A stretch of DNA of 6,445 bases from Acidobacteriota bacterium (GTDB lineage: Bacteria > Acidobacteriota > Polarisedimenticolia > J045), in assembly GCA_020350085.1 (NCBI GenBank), contig CP070706.1, positions 3,768,560-3,775,004 of the forward strand, read 5' to 3'. Both the position numbers and the translations under genes were made by a program. Positions 1 to 5,199 of the stretch are shown one piece after another. A model generated the notes under the pieces. That model saw only the letters and a program-made list of their open reading frames with translations. It was not told where the DNA came from and made no database searches. The first letter of the stretch is position 1. Each line of letters begins with the position of its first letter.

Positions 1-397
1 CATCCTCGCAGCGGATCGGATCGCCGTTCGACCAGCGCCCCCCCCCGCGCAGGCGGAAAACGAGCGTCGGCCCCTCGTCTTCTTCAAAACGCCAGCTCTC
101 GGCCAGCAACGGCTCGAGACCGGCCGTTTGCTGCTCGCCCGGAAAGCGCTCCTCGGCCAGACGCGGCAGCACGCGGTGAGCGACGAGCAGTGAAGCCGAG
201 GTGCGCGCCAGATAGATGTTCAACGAGTCCGGCGCACTCGGCACCCCGACGACGAGCGTCCCGCCCCGCTGCGGCTCGGCCGAGACGCCCGCAACAGCCT
301 CATCCTCACGATTGCCACAGCTGGCGAGCAGGACGAAGGTGAGCAGGGCGGACACGATGGCGGCGATCGAAAACCCCACGTCCCAGCGCACGTTCAC
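1..397 (-). CDS. Peptide-type ABC transporter substrate-binding lipoprotein (SBP family 5), N-terminal part
   Basis: This is the first 132 codons of a minus-strand gene that runs off the left edge. Residues 8-24 form a hydrophobic signal helix ending in a clean lipobox, LASC, with Cys27 as the predicted lipidated residue, so the product should be a membrane-anchored periplasmic lipoprotein. After a linker comes RGGTLVVGVPSAPDSLN (residues 44-60), the usual opening strand of oligopeptide/dipeptide-binding proteins. LEPLLAESW (94-102) and FRLRGGGRWSNGDPIRCED (114-132) match the family signature seen as LA-x-SW and F-x-LR-x-G-x-x-WSDG-x-P-x-x-A-x-D. In the family this subunit captures peptides, nickel chelates or sugars for an ABC importer; the ligand cannot be told here. 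The GTG start at 397 follows AAGAGG at 7 nt. A second in-frame GTG two codons upstream lies too close to that site. It is divergent from the sigma factor gene. A run of nine G encodes the three glycines 118-120. Confidence 0.87.
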   Translation of the reverse strand, partial: MNVRWDVGFSIAAIVSALLTFVLLASCGNREDEAVAGVSAEPQRGGTLVVGVPSAPDSLNIYLARTSASLLVAHRVLPRLAEERFPGEQQTAGLEPLLAESWRFEEDEGPTLVFRLRGGGRWSNGDPIRCED

Positions 398-404
398 GAG
401 CACA

Positions 405-410
405 CCTCTT
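405..410 (-). promoter_or_regulatory. Ribosome binding site of the solute-binding lipoprotein gene
   Basis: AAGAGG, read on the minus strand, lies 7 nt before the GTG at 397. This favours that GTG over the in-frame GTG at 403, which would leave no spacer. Confidence 0.55.
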
Positions 411-486
411 GGCGACCCTCCGGCCGCGGTTGTGATTCGACGCGCCCCACACGATCGCACGAGCACGGACGGCTCCGAGCAGAAAA

Positions 487-511
487 CGTCAACCCACACC
501 GCGTGTCAACC
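487..511. promoter_or_regulatory. Candidate operator: small dyad flanked by direct repeats in the divergent region
   Basis: ACAC-CGC-GTGT at 496-506 is a perfect 4-bp inverted repeat around a 3-bp centre. The heptamer GTCAACC occurs at 488-494 and again at 505-511, 17 bp apart. Read on the minus strand, the right repeat contains a consensus TTGACA (509-504) that could be a -35 box for the lipoprotein gene, but the hexamer 17 bp further on (TTTTCT) is a poor -10. The position, between two divergent genes, suits a shared regulator site. The arms are short and chance occurrence is possible. Confidence 0.25.
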
Positions 512-554
512 GGCACTCCCCGTCACGCCGGCGCCGGGCCGGCCGACCGACGAG

Positions 555-583
555 GGAATAGGATCGGCCGACGCGCGTAGTAT
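555..583 (+). promoter_or_regulatory. Possible ECF-type promoter upstream of the sigma factor gene
   Basis: GGAATA at 555-560 resembles the GGAAC-like -35 of ECF promoters. CGTAGTAT at 576-583 lies about 15 bp downstream, where a CGT-type -10 is expected. ECF sigma factors often autoregulate, so such a site would make sense here. It sits so close to the gene that the transcript would begin at about the GTG at 589, which would favour the downstream ATG at 601 as the start. The match is weak. Confidence 0.2.
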
Positions 584-588
584 CGGGT

Positions 589-1215
589 GTGAGCCTCGTG
601 ATGACCCAGACCGACACCGGCGCACGGATCCCGTCGATCCCCTCGGAGAGCACCGTCAGGCTTGCCATCGAAGGCGACGCCGCCGCGCGCGAGGAGCTCG
701 CTCGCTCCTGCCAACGCGCAGCGTTTCTGTTCGCCCTGCAGCTGGTCGGTCAACGGGATGACGCCCTGGACCTGGCGCAGGAGGCCGTGCTCCGCTTATT
801 TGTCTCGTTGCGGCGGCTCGATTCCTCGCGGCCCGTGCGACCGTACTTGTTGCGCATCGTGCGCAACCTGGTGTGCGACCGGGCACGCCGGAGCCGGGTG
901 CGGCCGGTCCAGCCCCTGGCTACGAGCGAGGACGGTCTGCTTCTCGAGCCGGCCGATCCCGATCTCGATCCGGAAGCGCGAGCGGCTCGACGGGAGATCC
1001 AGCGTCTGGTTTGGACAGTCGTGCAGGGACTGTCGGCTGAGCACCGTGAGGTGATCGCGCTGCGCGACTATCTCGACCTGTCCTACGACGAGATCGCCAC
1101 GACGTTGAAGATCGCGCGCGGGACGGTCATGTCGCGCCTCCACCGCGCTCGCCAGCAGCTGCGCCGGCGCGTCAAGTCGCGGCTCGAAGGGGGCGCGGAG
1201 GTGTCCCATGCGTGA
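589..1215 (+). CDS. ECF-family RNA polymerase sigma factor
   Basis: The 208-residue product has the two-domain layout of an extracytoplasmic-function sigma factor. Region 2 spans about residues 23-101, with the core-binding and -10 recognition helix DALDLAQEAVLRLF (58-71) and then RPYLLRIVRNLVCDRARR (84-101). A variable acidic linker (102-133) carries LEPADPDLDPEAR. Region 4 spans about 138-196, with LSAEHREVIALRDYLDLSYD followed by the helix-turn-helix EIATTLKIARGTVMSRLHRAR (168-188). No region 1.1 or region 3 is present, and the length is normal for the family. The protein should direct RNA polymerase to a small stress regulon and be held inactive by the anti-sigma factor encoded next, whose start overlaps this gene by 8 nt. 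The start is uncertain: GTG589, GTG598 and ATG601 are all in frame and none has a strong Shine-Dalgarno. The inducing signal is unknown. Confidence 0.93.
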   Translation: MSLVMTQTDTGARIPSIPSESTVRLAIEGDAAAREELARSCQRAAFLFALQLVGQRDDALDLAQEAVLRLFVSLRRLDSSRPVRPYLLRIVRNLVCDRARRSRVRPVQPLATSEDGLLLEPADPDLDPEARAARREIQRLVWTVVQGLSAEHREVIALRDYLDLSYDEIATTLKIARGTVMSRLHRARQQLRRRVKSRLEGGAEVSHA

Positions 1216-1651
1216 GCGGTGTCCGAGTGGATTCGATGTGACACTCGTCTCGGGCTACCTGGATCACGAGCTGACGCAGGCCCGCGAGCAGCAGGTGCGC
1301 GTTCATCTCGAAGACTGCGCGCACTGCCGCGCGCTGTTGGAAGAATTGACAAGCATCAGGGAGGCAACGATGTCGACACGATTCCGCGAGCCGCTGGACT
1401 CGCAGTGGGACGAAAGGCCGCGCGGTGGTGTGAGCCTCGGGGCCCGCGGTCTGGGCTGGCTGCTCGTCATCGTCTGGCTGATCGTCGTGAGCGGATTCGG
1501 GCTGTGGCATGCATGGGTCGAGAGCGAGGGGCTGTTCGAGCGGCTGATCATCTTCGGCGGGCTGAGCGGCGCCGCTTTACTTTTCTTGTCCGTTCTGCTC
1601 GACCGGATCCCCAGTGCCCGGTCCGACCGCTACCGCGGGGTGCAGAAATGA
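1208..1651 (+). CDS. Zinc-finger (ZAS-type) anti-sigma factor with two TM helices
   Basis: The 147-residue protein begins with an anti-sigma zinc-finger domain: VSGYLDHELTQAREQQV and then the signature VHLEDCAHCRALLEEL, in which His33, Cys37 and Cys40 form Hx3Cx2C (zf-HC2 family). Such domains clamp sigma regions 2 and 4 in the cytoplasm. Two hydrophobic segments follow, about residues 81-103 (LGWLLVIVWLIVVSGFGLW) and 112-133 (RLIIFGGLSGAALLFLSVLL). They are joined by only about 8 residues, and the protein ends in a short basic tail. It therefore looks like a membrane hairpin with both ends in the cytoplasm and no periplasmic sensor domain. The start is well supported by GGAGGT at 1197-1202, 5 nt before ATG1208. 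The 8-nt overlap with the sigma gene implies translational coupling and fixes its likely partner. The signal could be redox acting on the zinc site, or a membrane partner; this is inference. Confidence 0.91.
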   Translation: MRERCPSGFDVTLVSGYLDHELTQAREQQVRVHLEDCAHCRALLEELTSIREATMSTRFREPLDSQWDERPRGGVSLGARGLGWLLVIVWLIVVSGFGLWHAWVESEGLFERLIIFGGLSGAALLFLSVLLDRIPSARSDRYRGVQK

Positions 1652-1989
1652 TCGTCGTCAACAGCCCTCAGATCGTCGGCAAGCGCATCGTGCGCAGCCT
1701 GGGGCTCGTCCGAGGAAACACTATTCGTGCCCGCCACCTGGGCAAAGACATCCTTGCCGTCTTGCGAGCGCTCGTCGGCGGTGAAGTCGCCGAATACACC
1801 AAGATGATGGCCGAGTCGCGCGAGCAGGCGCTCGATCGGATGGTGGCGGAGGCTCGTGAGCTGGGAGCCAACGCCGTCGTCGACGTCCGTTTCATCACGT
1901 CGATGGTGATGCAAGGGGCGGCGGAGCTGCTCGCCTACGGCACCGCGGTCGTCGTCGAGGACGAACACGTCACGCAAACGGCGGAGTGA
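1648..1989 (+). CDS. YbjQ/UPF0145-family small protein (heavy-metal-binding-like domain)
   Basis: The 113-residue protein matches the YbjQ/UPF0145 family, single-domain proteins of about 100-110 residues, often described as heavy-metal-binding-like and oligomeric. Recognisable elements are VNSPQIVGKRIVRSLGLVRG near the N terminus, the central KDILAVLRALVGGEVAEYTKMM, the helix MAESREQALDRMVAEARELG, and the family hallmark GANAVVDVRF (73-82), usually GANAVVGVRF. There is no signal peptide or membrane segment, so it should be cytoplasmic. The ATG at 1648 overlaps the anti-sigma stop as ATGA, preceded by GGGGTG 5 nt upstream, which makes it the third gene of the sigma operon. A longer reading of this frame from 1219 lies wholly out of phase within the anti-sigma gene and is not a real N-terminal extension. 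The molecular role of YbjQ proteins is poorly known; membership of an ECF operon suggests a stress or metal-response effector. Confidence 0.88.
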   Translation: MIVVNSPQIVGKRIVRSLGLVRGNTIRARHLGKDILAVLRALVGGEVAEYTKMMAESREQALDRMVAEARELGANAVVDVRFITSMVMQGAAELLAYGTAVVVEDEHVTQTAE

Positions 1990-2288
1990 TCGCCCGAGCT
2001 CTTCCGGAGGATCCGAACGGATCGCGAGATTCGCCGCGGACCATCACGGGCGCGACGATACGGAACAAGCGCCACGCCACGTGCTGCAACGAGACCCGCC
2101 TCCCAGAGCGACAGAGCCTCTCTCAGCATCGCTTCTTCGGTTTGAAGCCGCTCTGCGAGATTCTCGAAGGCTCGGCGAACCAACTCGAGCGCGCGGCGCT
2201 TCGAGCCGCCTTGGCGGGTCAGCGCGGTGGCGAGTAGATCCAGGTACGGAGATCGCGAAGCTGCATCTGCGGACCGCTCGGCCCGCGA
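1990..2288. other. Convergent intergenic stretch, no convincing gene
   Basis: This stretch lies between the end of the plus-strand sigma operon and the end of the minus-strand DUF2807 gene. Two open frames cross it. A plus-strand frame from GTG1986 to 2237 (83 codons) would overlap the YbjQ stop but has no spaced ribosome site and an unremarkable, Arg/Cys-containing composition. A minus-strand frame is open from 2288 down to 1935, in phase with the DUF2807 gene beyond its TGA. It holds a helical-looking stretch with LTRQGGSKRRALELVRRAF but no ATG start near its beginning. Neither is supported as a gene; the second could be a decayed remnant. A perfect 14-bp palindrome GATCCGAACGGATC lies at 2010-2023. 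No U-tract terminator is visible. Confidence 0.5.
2104..2155. repeat. Nested inverted repeats forming a possible long stem-loop between convergent genes
   Basis: The arms CAGAGCG (2104-2110) and CGCTCTG (2149-2155) are perfectly complementary. Inside them GCTTC (2131-2135) pairs with GAAGC (2144-2148) around an 8-nt loop. On the 3' side the two arms are contiguous, so the two stems could stack into a 12-bp helix interrupted by a 20-nt bulge at 2111-2130. There is no U-tract, so it is not a standard intrinsic terminator, but its place between convergent transcripts fits a bidirectional transcription-ending structure. Confidence 0.3.
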
Positions 2289-3056
2289 TCAGTCGGTGAG
2301 CGGTTCGACGCTTCCGACGCCGGTGATGTTCTCGGTCACTACGGGACTGCCAAGATAGAAGACGTTGCCCGTCCCGCTGATCGTGACATCCAGAGTGCCG
2401 GTCGCCCAGACCGTCACCGTGCCCTCGCCCGAGATGCTGACCTCCGTGTCCGTGCTGGCGAGGTTTCGGGCGTCGTAGTTCCCTTCGCCCGACAGGTCGA
2501 CGAACTGCAGGTTCACCTCGCCGGACACGTCCATGTTGCCGACACCGGCAAGCGTCGAATCGAGACGGTTGCCTTCGACGCTCGTCGCAGTGATGTTGCC
2601 CACCCCGGAGACCGTCAGTCGAAGCCGATCTCCCATCGCGCCGATGGCGGTGGTCTCGCCGACACCGCTCAGCTCGACCGTTTCCAACGTGGTCGCCGTG
2701 GCCTCGAACACGATCGGGCGCGTCGGCTCGAGATCGACGTTGCCCTCGGTGCGCAGCTCGAGTGTTCCCCCGGTAACCACGGAGTCGAGATAGGGCAGCA
2801 GGTTGTCCTCCGCTCGCACCAGGAGACTTTCGGAACCGGTGCGCTCGATCTGAAGCGAGCCTTGGGTGGCGTGTCTGATGCCAGAAAAACCGCTGACGCT
2901 GCGTGTCTCCTCGGCCACGACGCCCGAGCCGAAGATTCTCACCACTCCGGCGAAGACGCCATCGTCGTCGTCATCGAACAGATCGCAACCGCACGAGAGG
3001 ATGGCCGCAAGGCCGAGAAAGGAGGCCAGGGAAAAGAAGAGCGCGTGAGCTTTCAT
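2289..3056 (-). CDS. Putative lipoprotein with head-GIN/DUF2807 repeat domain
   Basis: The 255-residue protein starts with a signal peptide (residues 4-21) and a lipobox-like ILSC, giving Cys22 as the probable lipidated residue, though Leu at -2 is not ideal. An acidic linker with five consecutive Asp (28-32) follows. The rest fits the head-GIN (DUF2807) family, putative surface or autotransporter-adhesin-like domains of unknown function: GFSGIRHATQGSLQIERTG (56-74), SLLVRAEDNLLPYL (77-90), and then seven SG-x-G-type turns at residues 130, 150, 170, 189, 209, 227 and 245. Their spacing of 18-20 residues is what a beta-helix with one rung per repeat would show. The ATG at 3056 has GAGG 9 nt upstream. 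The gene is a single transcription unit with its own leader and is not coupled to the respiratory operon, which ends 163 nt upstream of it. The product is likely on the cell envelope; its ligand and role are unknown. Confidence 0.88.
   Translation of the reverse strand: MKAHALFFSLASFLGLAAILSCGCDLFDDDDDGVFAGVVRIFGSGVVAEETRSVSGFSGIRHATQGSLQIERTGSESLLVRAEDNLLPYLDSVVTGGTLELRTEGNVDLEPTRPIVFEATATTLETVELSGVGETTAIGAMGDRLRLTVSGVGNITATSVEGNRLDSTLAGVGNMDVSGEVNLQFVDLSGEGNYDARNLASTDTEVSISGEGTVTVWATGTLDVTISGTGNVFYLGSPVVTENITGVGSVEPLTD
2315..2670 (-). repeat. Degenerate tandem repeat, about 60 bp, inside the DUF2807 gene
   Basis: The seven SG-x-G turns are encoded by a degenerate unit of about 54-60 bp. 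It is best seen where ATGTTGCCGACACCGG (2532-2547), ATGTTGCCCACCCCGG (2592-2607) and a related CTCGCCGACACCGCTC (2654-2669) recur at 60-62 bp steps. The repeats correspond to the protein rungs and do not look like mobile or structural DNA repeats. Confidence 0.6.
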
Positions 3057-3069
3057 GCCGAGTGTCCTC

Positions 3070-3090
3070 GGGTTCTCAACACAAGAACCC
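3070..3090 (-). promoter_or_regulatory. Perfect 7-bp hairpin in the DUF2807 leader, next to its ribosome binding site
   Basis: AGAACCC (3084-3090) and GGGTTCT (3070-3076) are perfectly complementary around a 7-nt loop. In the minus-strand transcript the hairpin is followed directly by GAGG (3069-3066) and then ATG at 3056. No U-tract follows, so a terminator is unlikely. A leader hairpin that affects ribosome access, or a DNA operator, would fit. Confidence 0.4.
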
Positions 3091-3128
3091 TTCGGCAGCC
3101 CGATATGCTGGCGACGGGCGCATCCTGG

Positions 3129-3134
3129 AGTGTA
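3129..3134 (-). promoter_or_regulatory. Possible -10 box for the DUF2807 gene
   Basis: TACACT, read on the minus strand, matches the TATAAT consensus at four of six positions and lies about 70 nt before the ATG, leaving room for the hairpin leader. No good -35 box is found at 16-18 bp, so the call is weak. Confidence 0.2.
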
Positions 3135-3156
3135 GCAAACGCTGGAAGGCGAAGAT

Positions 3157-3179
3157 GTCGAATTTCGCTTTCTTTCGAC
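3157..3179. repeat. Inverted repeat downstream of the respiratory operon
   Basis: GTCGAA (3157-3162) and TTCGAC (3174-3179) are perfectly complementary around an 11-nt loop, starting 40 nt after the stop of the NrfD-cytochrome gene. The place suits a transcript-end hairpin, but no U-tract follows on the minus strand. Confidence 0.25.
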
Positions 3180-3219
3180 GATGGCGGCGCAGCGAACGCG
3201 AAACTCGCTCCCGTTGCCG

Positions 3220-5199
3220 CTAGTGGCTTGCTTCGGGAGCGGAAGAAGCGCCGCGCTTCGGGATGATCACGGGGCCGGGGATCGGGAACGGGCGGGGCTC
3301 CGGCGGCTCGTCGGGCTCGTCGGCCTGGGCCACTTCCTGGCCCTCCGGAGGCGGCGTCCAGCGGTGGCAGCCGAGGCAGTTGCCGAGTGAGAAGGCGTCG
3401 GTCGGGTCCTTTTCCTCGAGGCGGTGGCAGGTCATGCAGGTGCCGTGCATCGCCTGCACGAATCCGGGGGCGACGTGGGAGAAGCCGCGCTTCTCGTAGG
3501 CCGCCAGACCGCGCATCGTCTCCTCGTGGCAGATCATGCAGGCCTCGAAGTTCTCCGTGCGGTCATCGAGATCGAGCGCTTCGAATCGCGCGCGCTGCTC
3601 CGGCTTTTCGAAGCGCGAAGCATGCCGTTCTGGGCTGAACATCGGCGTCGGCAGATGCATGTCGGTGTGGCAGGCGCGGCAAACCGTGTTGTGGTCCTTG
3701 GGCAGCGCGAGGTGGTGACACTTGACGCACGTGTCTTCTTTCTTGAGCCCGAACTTCTCGCTGAAGTGTTTTTGGTGCTTTTCGTGGGGGAAGATGATCG
3801 CATCGTCGTTGCGGTTCGCGTTGAGCACGAGCGTGGTGCGCATCACGTCCGAGCCGGTGACGGCGACCTCGACCCGACGCGCGATCGGCTGAAAAGCCCC
3901 GGTCGCCTGCTCATGAAGCCCGGCCCATGTCAACGGGATCGTCAGCAAGGAGATCATCGCGACGCGCCGGGCACCCCTGCCGGTCAGAAGCACCCTCAGC
4001 TCGTCCCAGGTCCAGTAAAAGCCAGTCTCTGGCGCCTCGCTCACGTGATCGTGGGCGTCGTGCTCTTCCTCTGGAGCGCCGAAGCCGACGCCGATCAGCA
4101 CCGGGAACTTCTCGATCAAGAAGAAAAAGGCCAATCCCGCAGCGGCCACGACACCGAAGCTCAAGATCAGCTCGCTGAGATTCGGATAGTAGATCGCCTC
4201 AGAGGTCCTGAAATAGCCGACGATGCCGGTGTTGAGCCGGTGGGCGACGAGACCGAGAAACGCCGCCGCCGAACCGACGAACAACATCGAGTTGCGCCGG
4301 CGCAGCTGAGGGGTGAGAAACAGCGCGAGCGGAATGATCGTTTGCAGCGTGATCTCGCCCCAAAACACCCAGCTCTCCCAGGTTAGATGCGGGCCGAAGA
4401 CGAAGTTCCACTTGCCGTGCCGCGCAAAGTCGACGCCCTTGACCACCAGGTACAGGCCGAGAAAGAAAGCCGAGACCACTGCCAACCGCGGCAGCAGCGG
4501 CAACAGTCGCTCCCAGCGGTAGAGCCAGGACAGCACCAGGACGACCAGAATCATCGTCGCCACACCAGCGCCCATCGCCGAAATCAGAAACTCGGGCGGG
4601 ATCCAGATGCTGTGCCACAACGGGTGCAGCCGCGTCGGCGAGGCTAGAAACAGCGAGCCGAGCGAGCTGTGGTGCATCGTGGAGAGGGTGACGCCGAGCA
4701 CCACGAACGGCAGCATGATCTCGTGCAGGTAGTGGGTCACCTTGGGGAACGGGAAGCGCTCGGAGAGGATCGGCAGCAGCTCGAGCGCCGTCACGCCCCA
4801 GTACATGGACACGCACCAAAACACCTCGAACAGGAACGAGTGCGGGTTCCACATGAAGAACGGATGCCAGCCCCTGTGGGGCAGACCGATGTCGAAAATC
4901 AGCGCCGTCAGGCTCGCTCCATAGCCGAGAAAACCGATCAGCACCGCAAGCCGCGCCACGGCACGATAGCGGTCGAGCCGAAAGATGTAGATCACGGCGG
5001 CGATCACGAAGCCGCTCGTCGCCACGGCGGCTCCGGCGACCATGTTGAAGATCTTCCACCAGCCCCACGGCAAGCTGTCCATCATGTTCGTCGAGGCGGC
5101 CAGCCCGTGAACGAAGCGACCGACGCCGATCACGGCCCCCGAAATGGCGAGGACCCACAGCAGGTCTTTCAGACGCTTGAGGACGCGTTCCCTGCTCAT
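3220..5199 (-). CDS. NrfD/HybB-type quinone-interacting membrane subunit fused to a five-heme cytochrome c domain
   Basis: The 659-residue protein has two parts. Residues 1-370 hold about ten hydrophobic helices (near 12-32, 48-74, 79-104, 121-146, 157-187, 199-228, 232-257, 275-297, 304-330, 341-369) and resemble the NrfD/PsrC/HybB/HmcC family, which exchanges electrons with the quinone pool in membrane oxidoreductases. After a His/Asp/Glu-rich loop (376-391), an eleventh helix (about 410-430) leads into a C-terminal domain with five CxxCH heme sites: CVKCH 491, CRACH 507, CMICH 554, CMTCH 588, CLGCH 608. FPHEKHQKHF (470-479) before the first site offers axial histidines in the manner of class III cytochromes. 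A Pro/Glu-rich tail (615-657) ends the protein. NrfD subunits are normally about 300-420 residues with no heme domain, so this is a fusion. ATG5199 overlaps the ferredoxin gene stop as ATGA, and AAAGGAG lies 10 nt upstream. It should act in the inner membrane with the hemes in the periplasm. Confidence 0.94.
   Translation of the reverse strand: MSRERVLKRLKDLLWVLAISGAVIGVGRFVHGLAASTNMMDSLPWGWWKIFNMVAGAAVATSGFVIAAVIYIFRLDRYRAVARLAVLIGFLGYGASLTALIFDIGLPHRGWHPFFMWNPHSFLFEVFWCVSMYWGVTALELLPILSERFPFPKVTHYLHEIMLPFVVLGVTLSTMHHSSLGSLFLASPTRLHPLWHSIWIPPEFLISAMGAGVATMILVVLVLSWLYRWERLLPLLPRLAVVSAFFLGLYLVVKGVDFARHGKWNFVFGPHLTWESWVFWGEITLQTIIPLALFLTPQLRRRNSMLFVGSAAAFLGLVAHRLNTGIVGYFRTSEAIYYPNLSELILSFGVVAAAGLAFFFLIEKFPVLIGVGFGAPEEEHDAHDHVSEAPETGFYWTWDELRVLLTGRGARRVAMISLLTIPLTWAGLHEQATGAFQPIARRVEVAVTGSDVMRTTLVLNANRNDDAIIFPHEKHQKHFSEKFGLKKEDTCVKCHHLALPKDHNTVCRACHTDMHLPTPMFSPERHASRFEKPEQRARFEALDLDDRTENFEACMICHEETMRGLAAYEKRGFSHVAPGFVQAMHGTCMTCHRLEEKDPTDAFSLGNCLGCHRWTPPPEGQEVAQADEPDEPPEPRPFPIPGPVIIPKRGASSAPEASH

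Noticed and set aside
216..761. 181-codon plus-strand frame across the transporter gene and sigma start
   Set aside because: It is antisense to the lipobox-bearing gene and out of phase with the sigma gene, and its sequence is low-complexity Arg/Pro/Thr.
1219..1647. Long plus-strand frame upstream of and in phase with the YbjQ gene
   Set aside because: Its upstream part is Arg-rich shadow sequence inside the anti-sigma gene. The ATG at 1648 with ATGA overlap gives a normal-length YbjQ protein.
2010..2023. GATCCGAACGGATC palindrome as a terminator
   Set aside because: The 2-nt centre makes a tight hairpin unlikely and no U-tract follows. It may be a chance site.
1986..2237. 83-codon plus-strand frame starting with a GTG that overlaps the YbjQ stop
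   Set aside because: No spaced ribosome site and no recognisable family or protein-like pattern. Coupling by overlap alone is too weak to call a gene.
3424..4386. 320-codon plus-strand open frame opposite the NrfD-cytochrome gene
   Set aside because: It is antisense to a clear gene with heme motifs and membrane helices, and its own composition is Arg/Glu/His-rich without domains.
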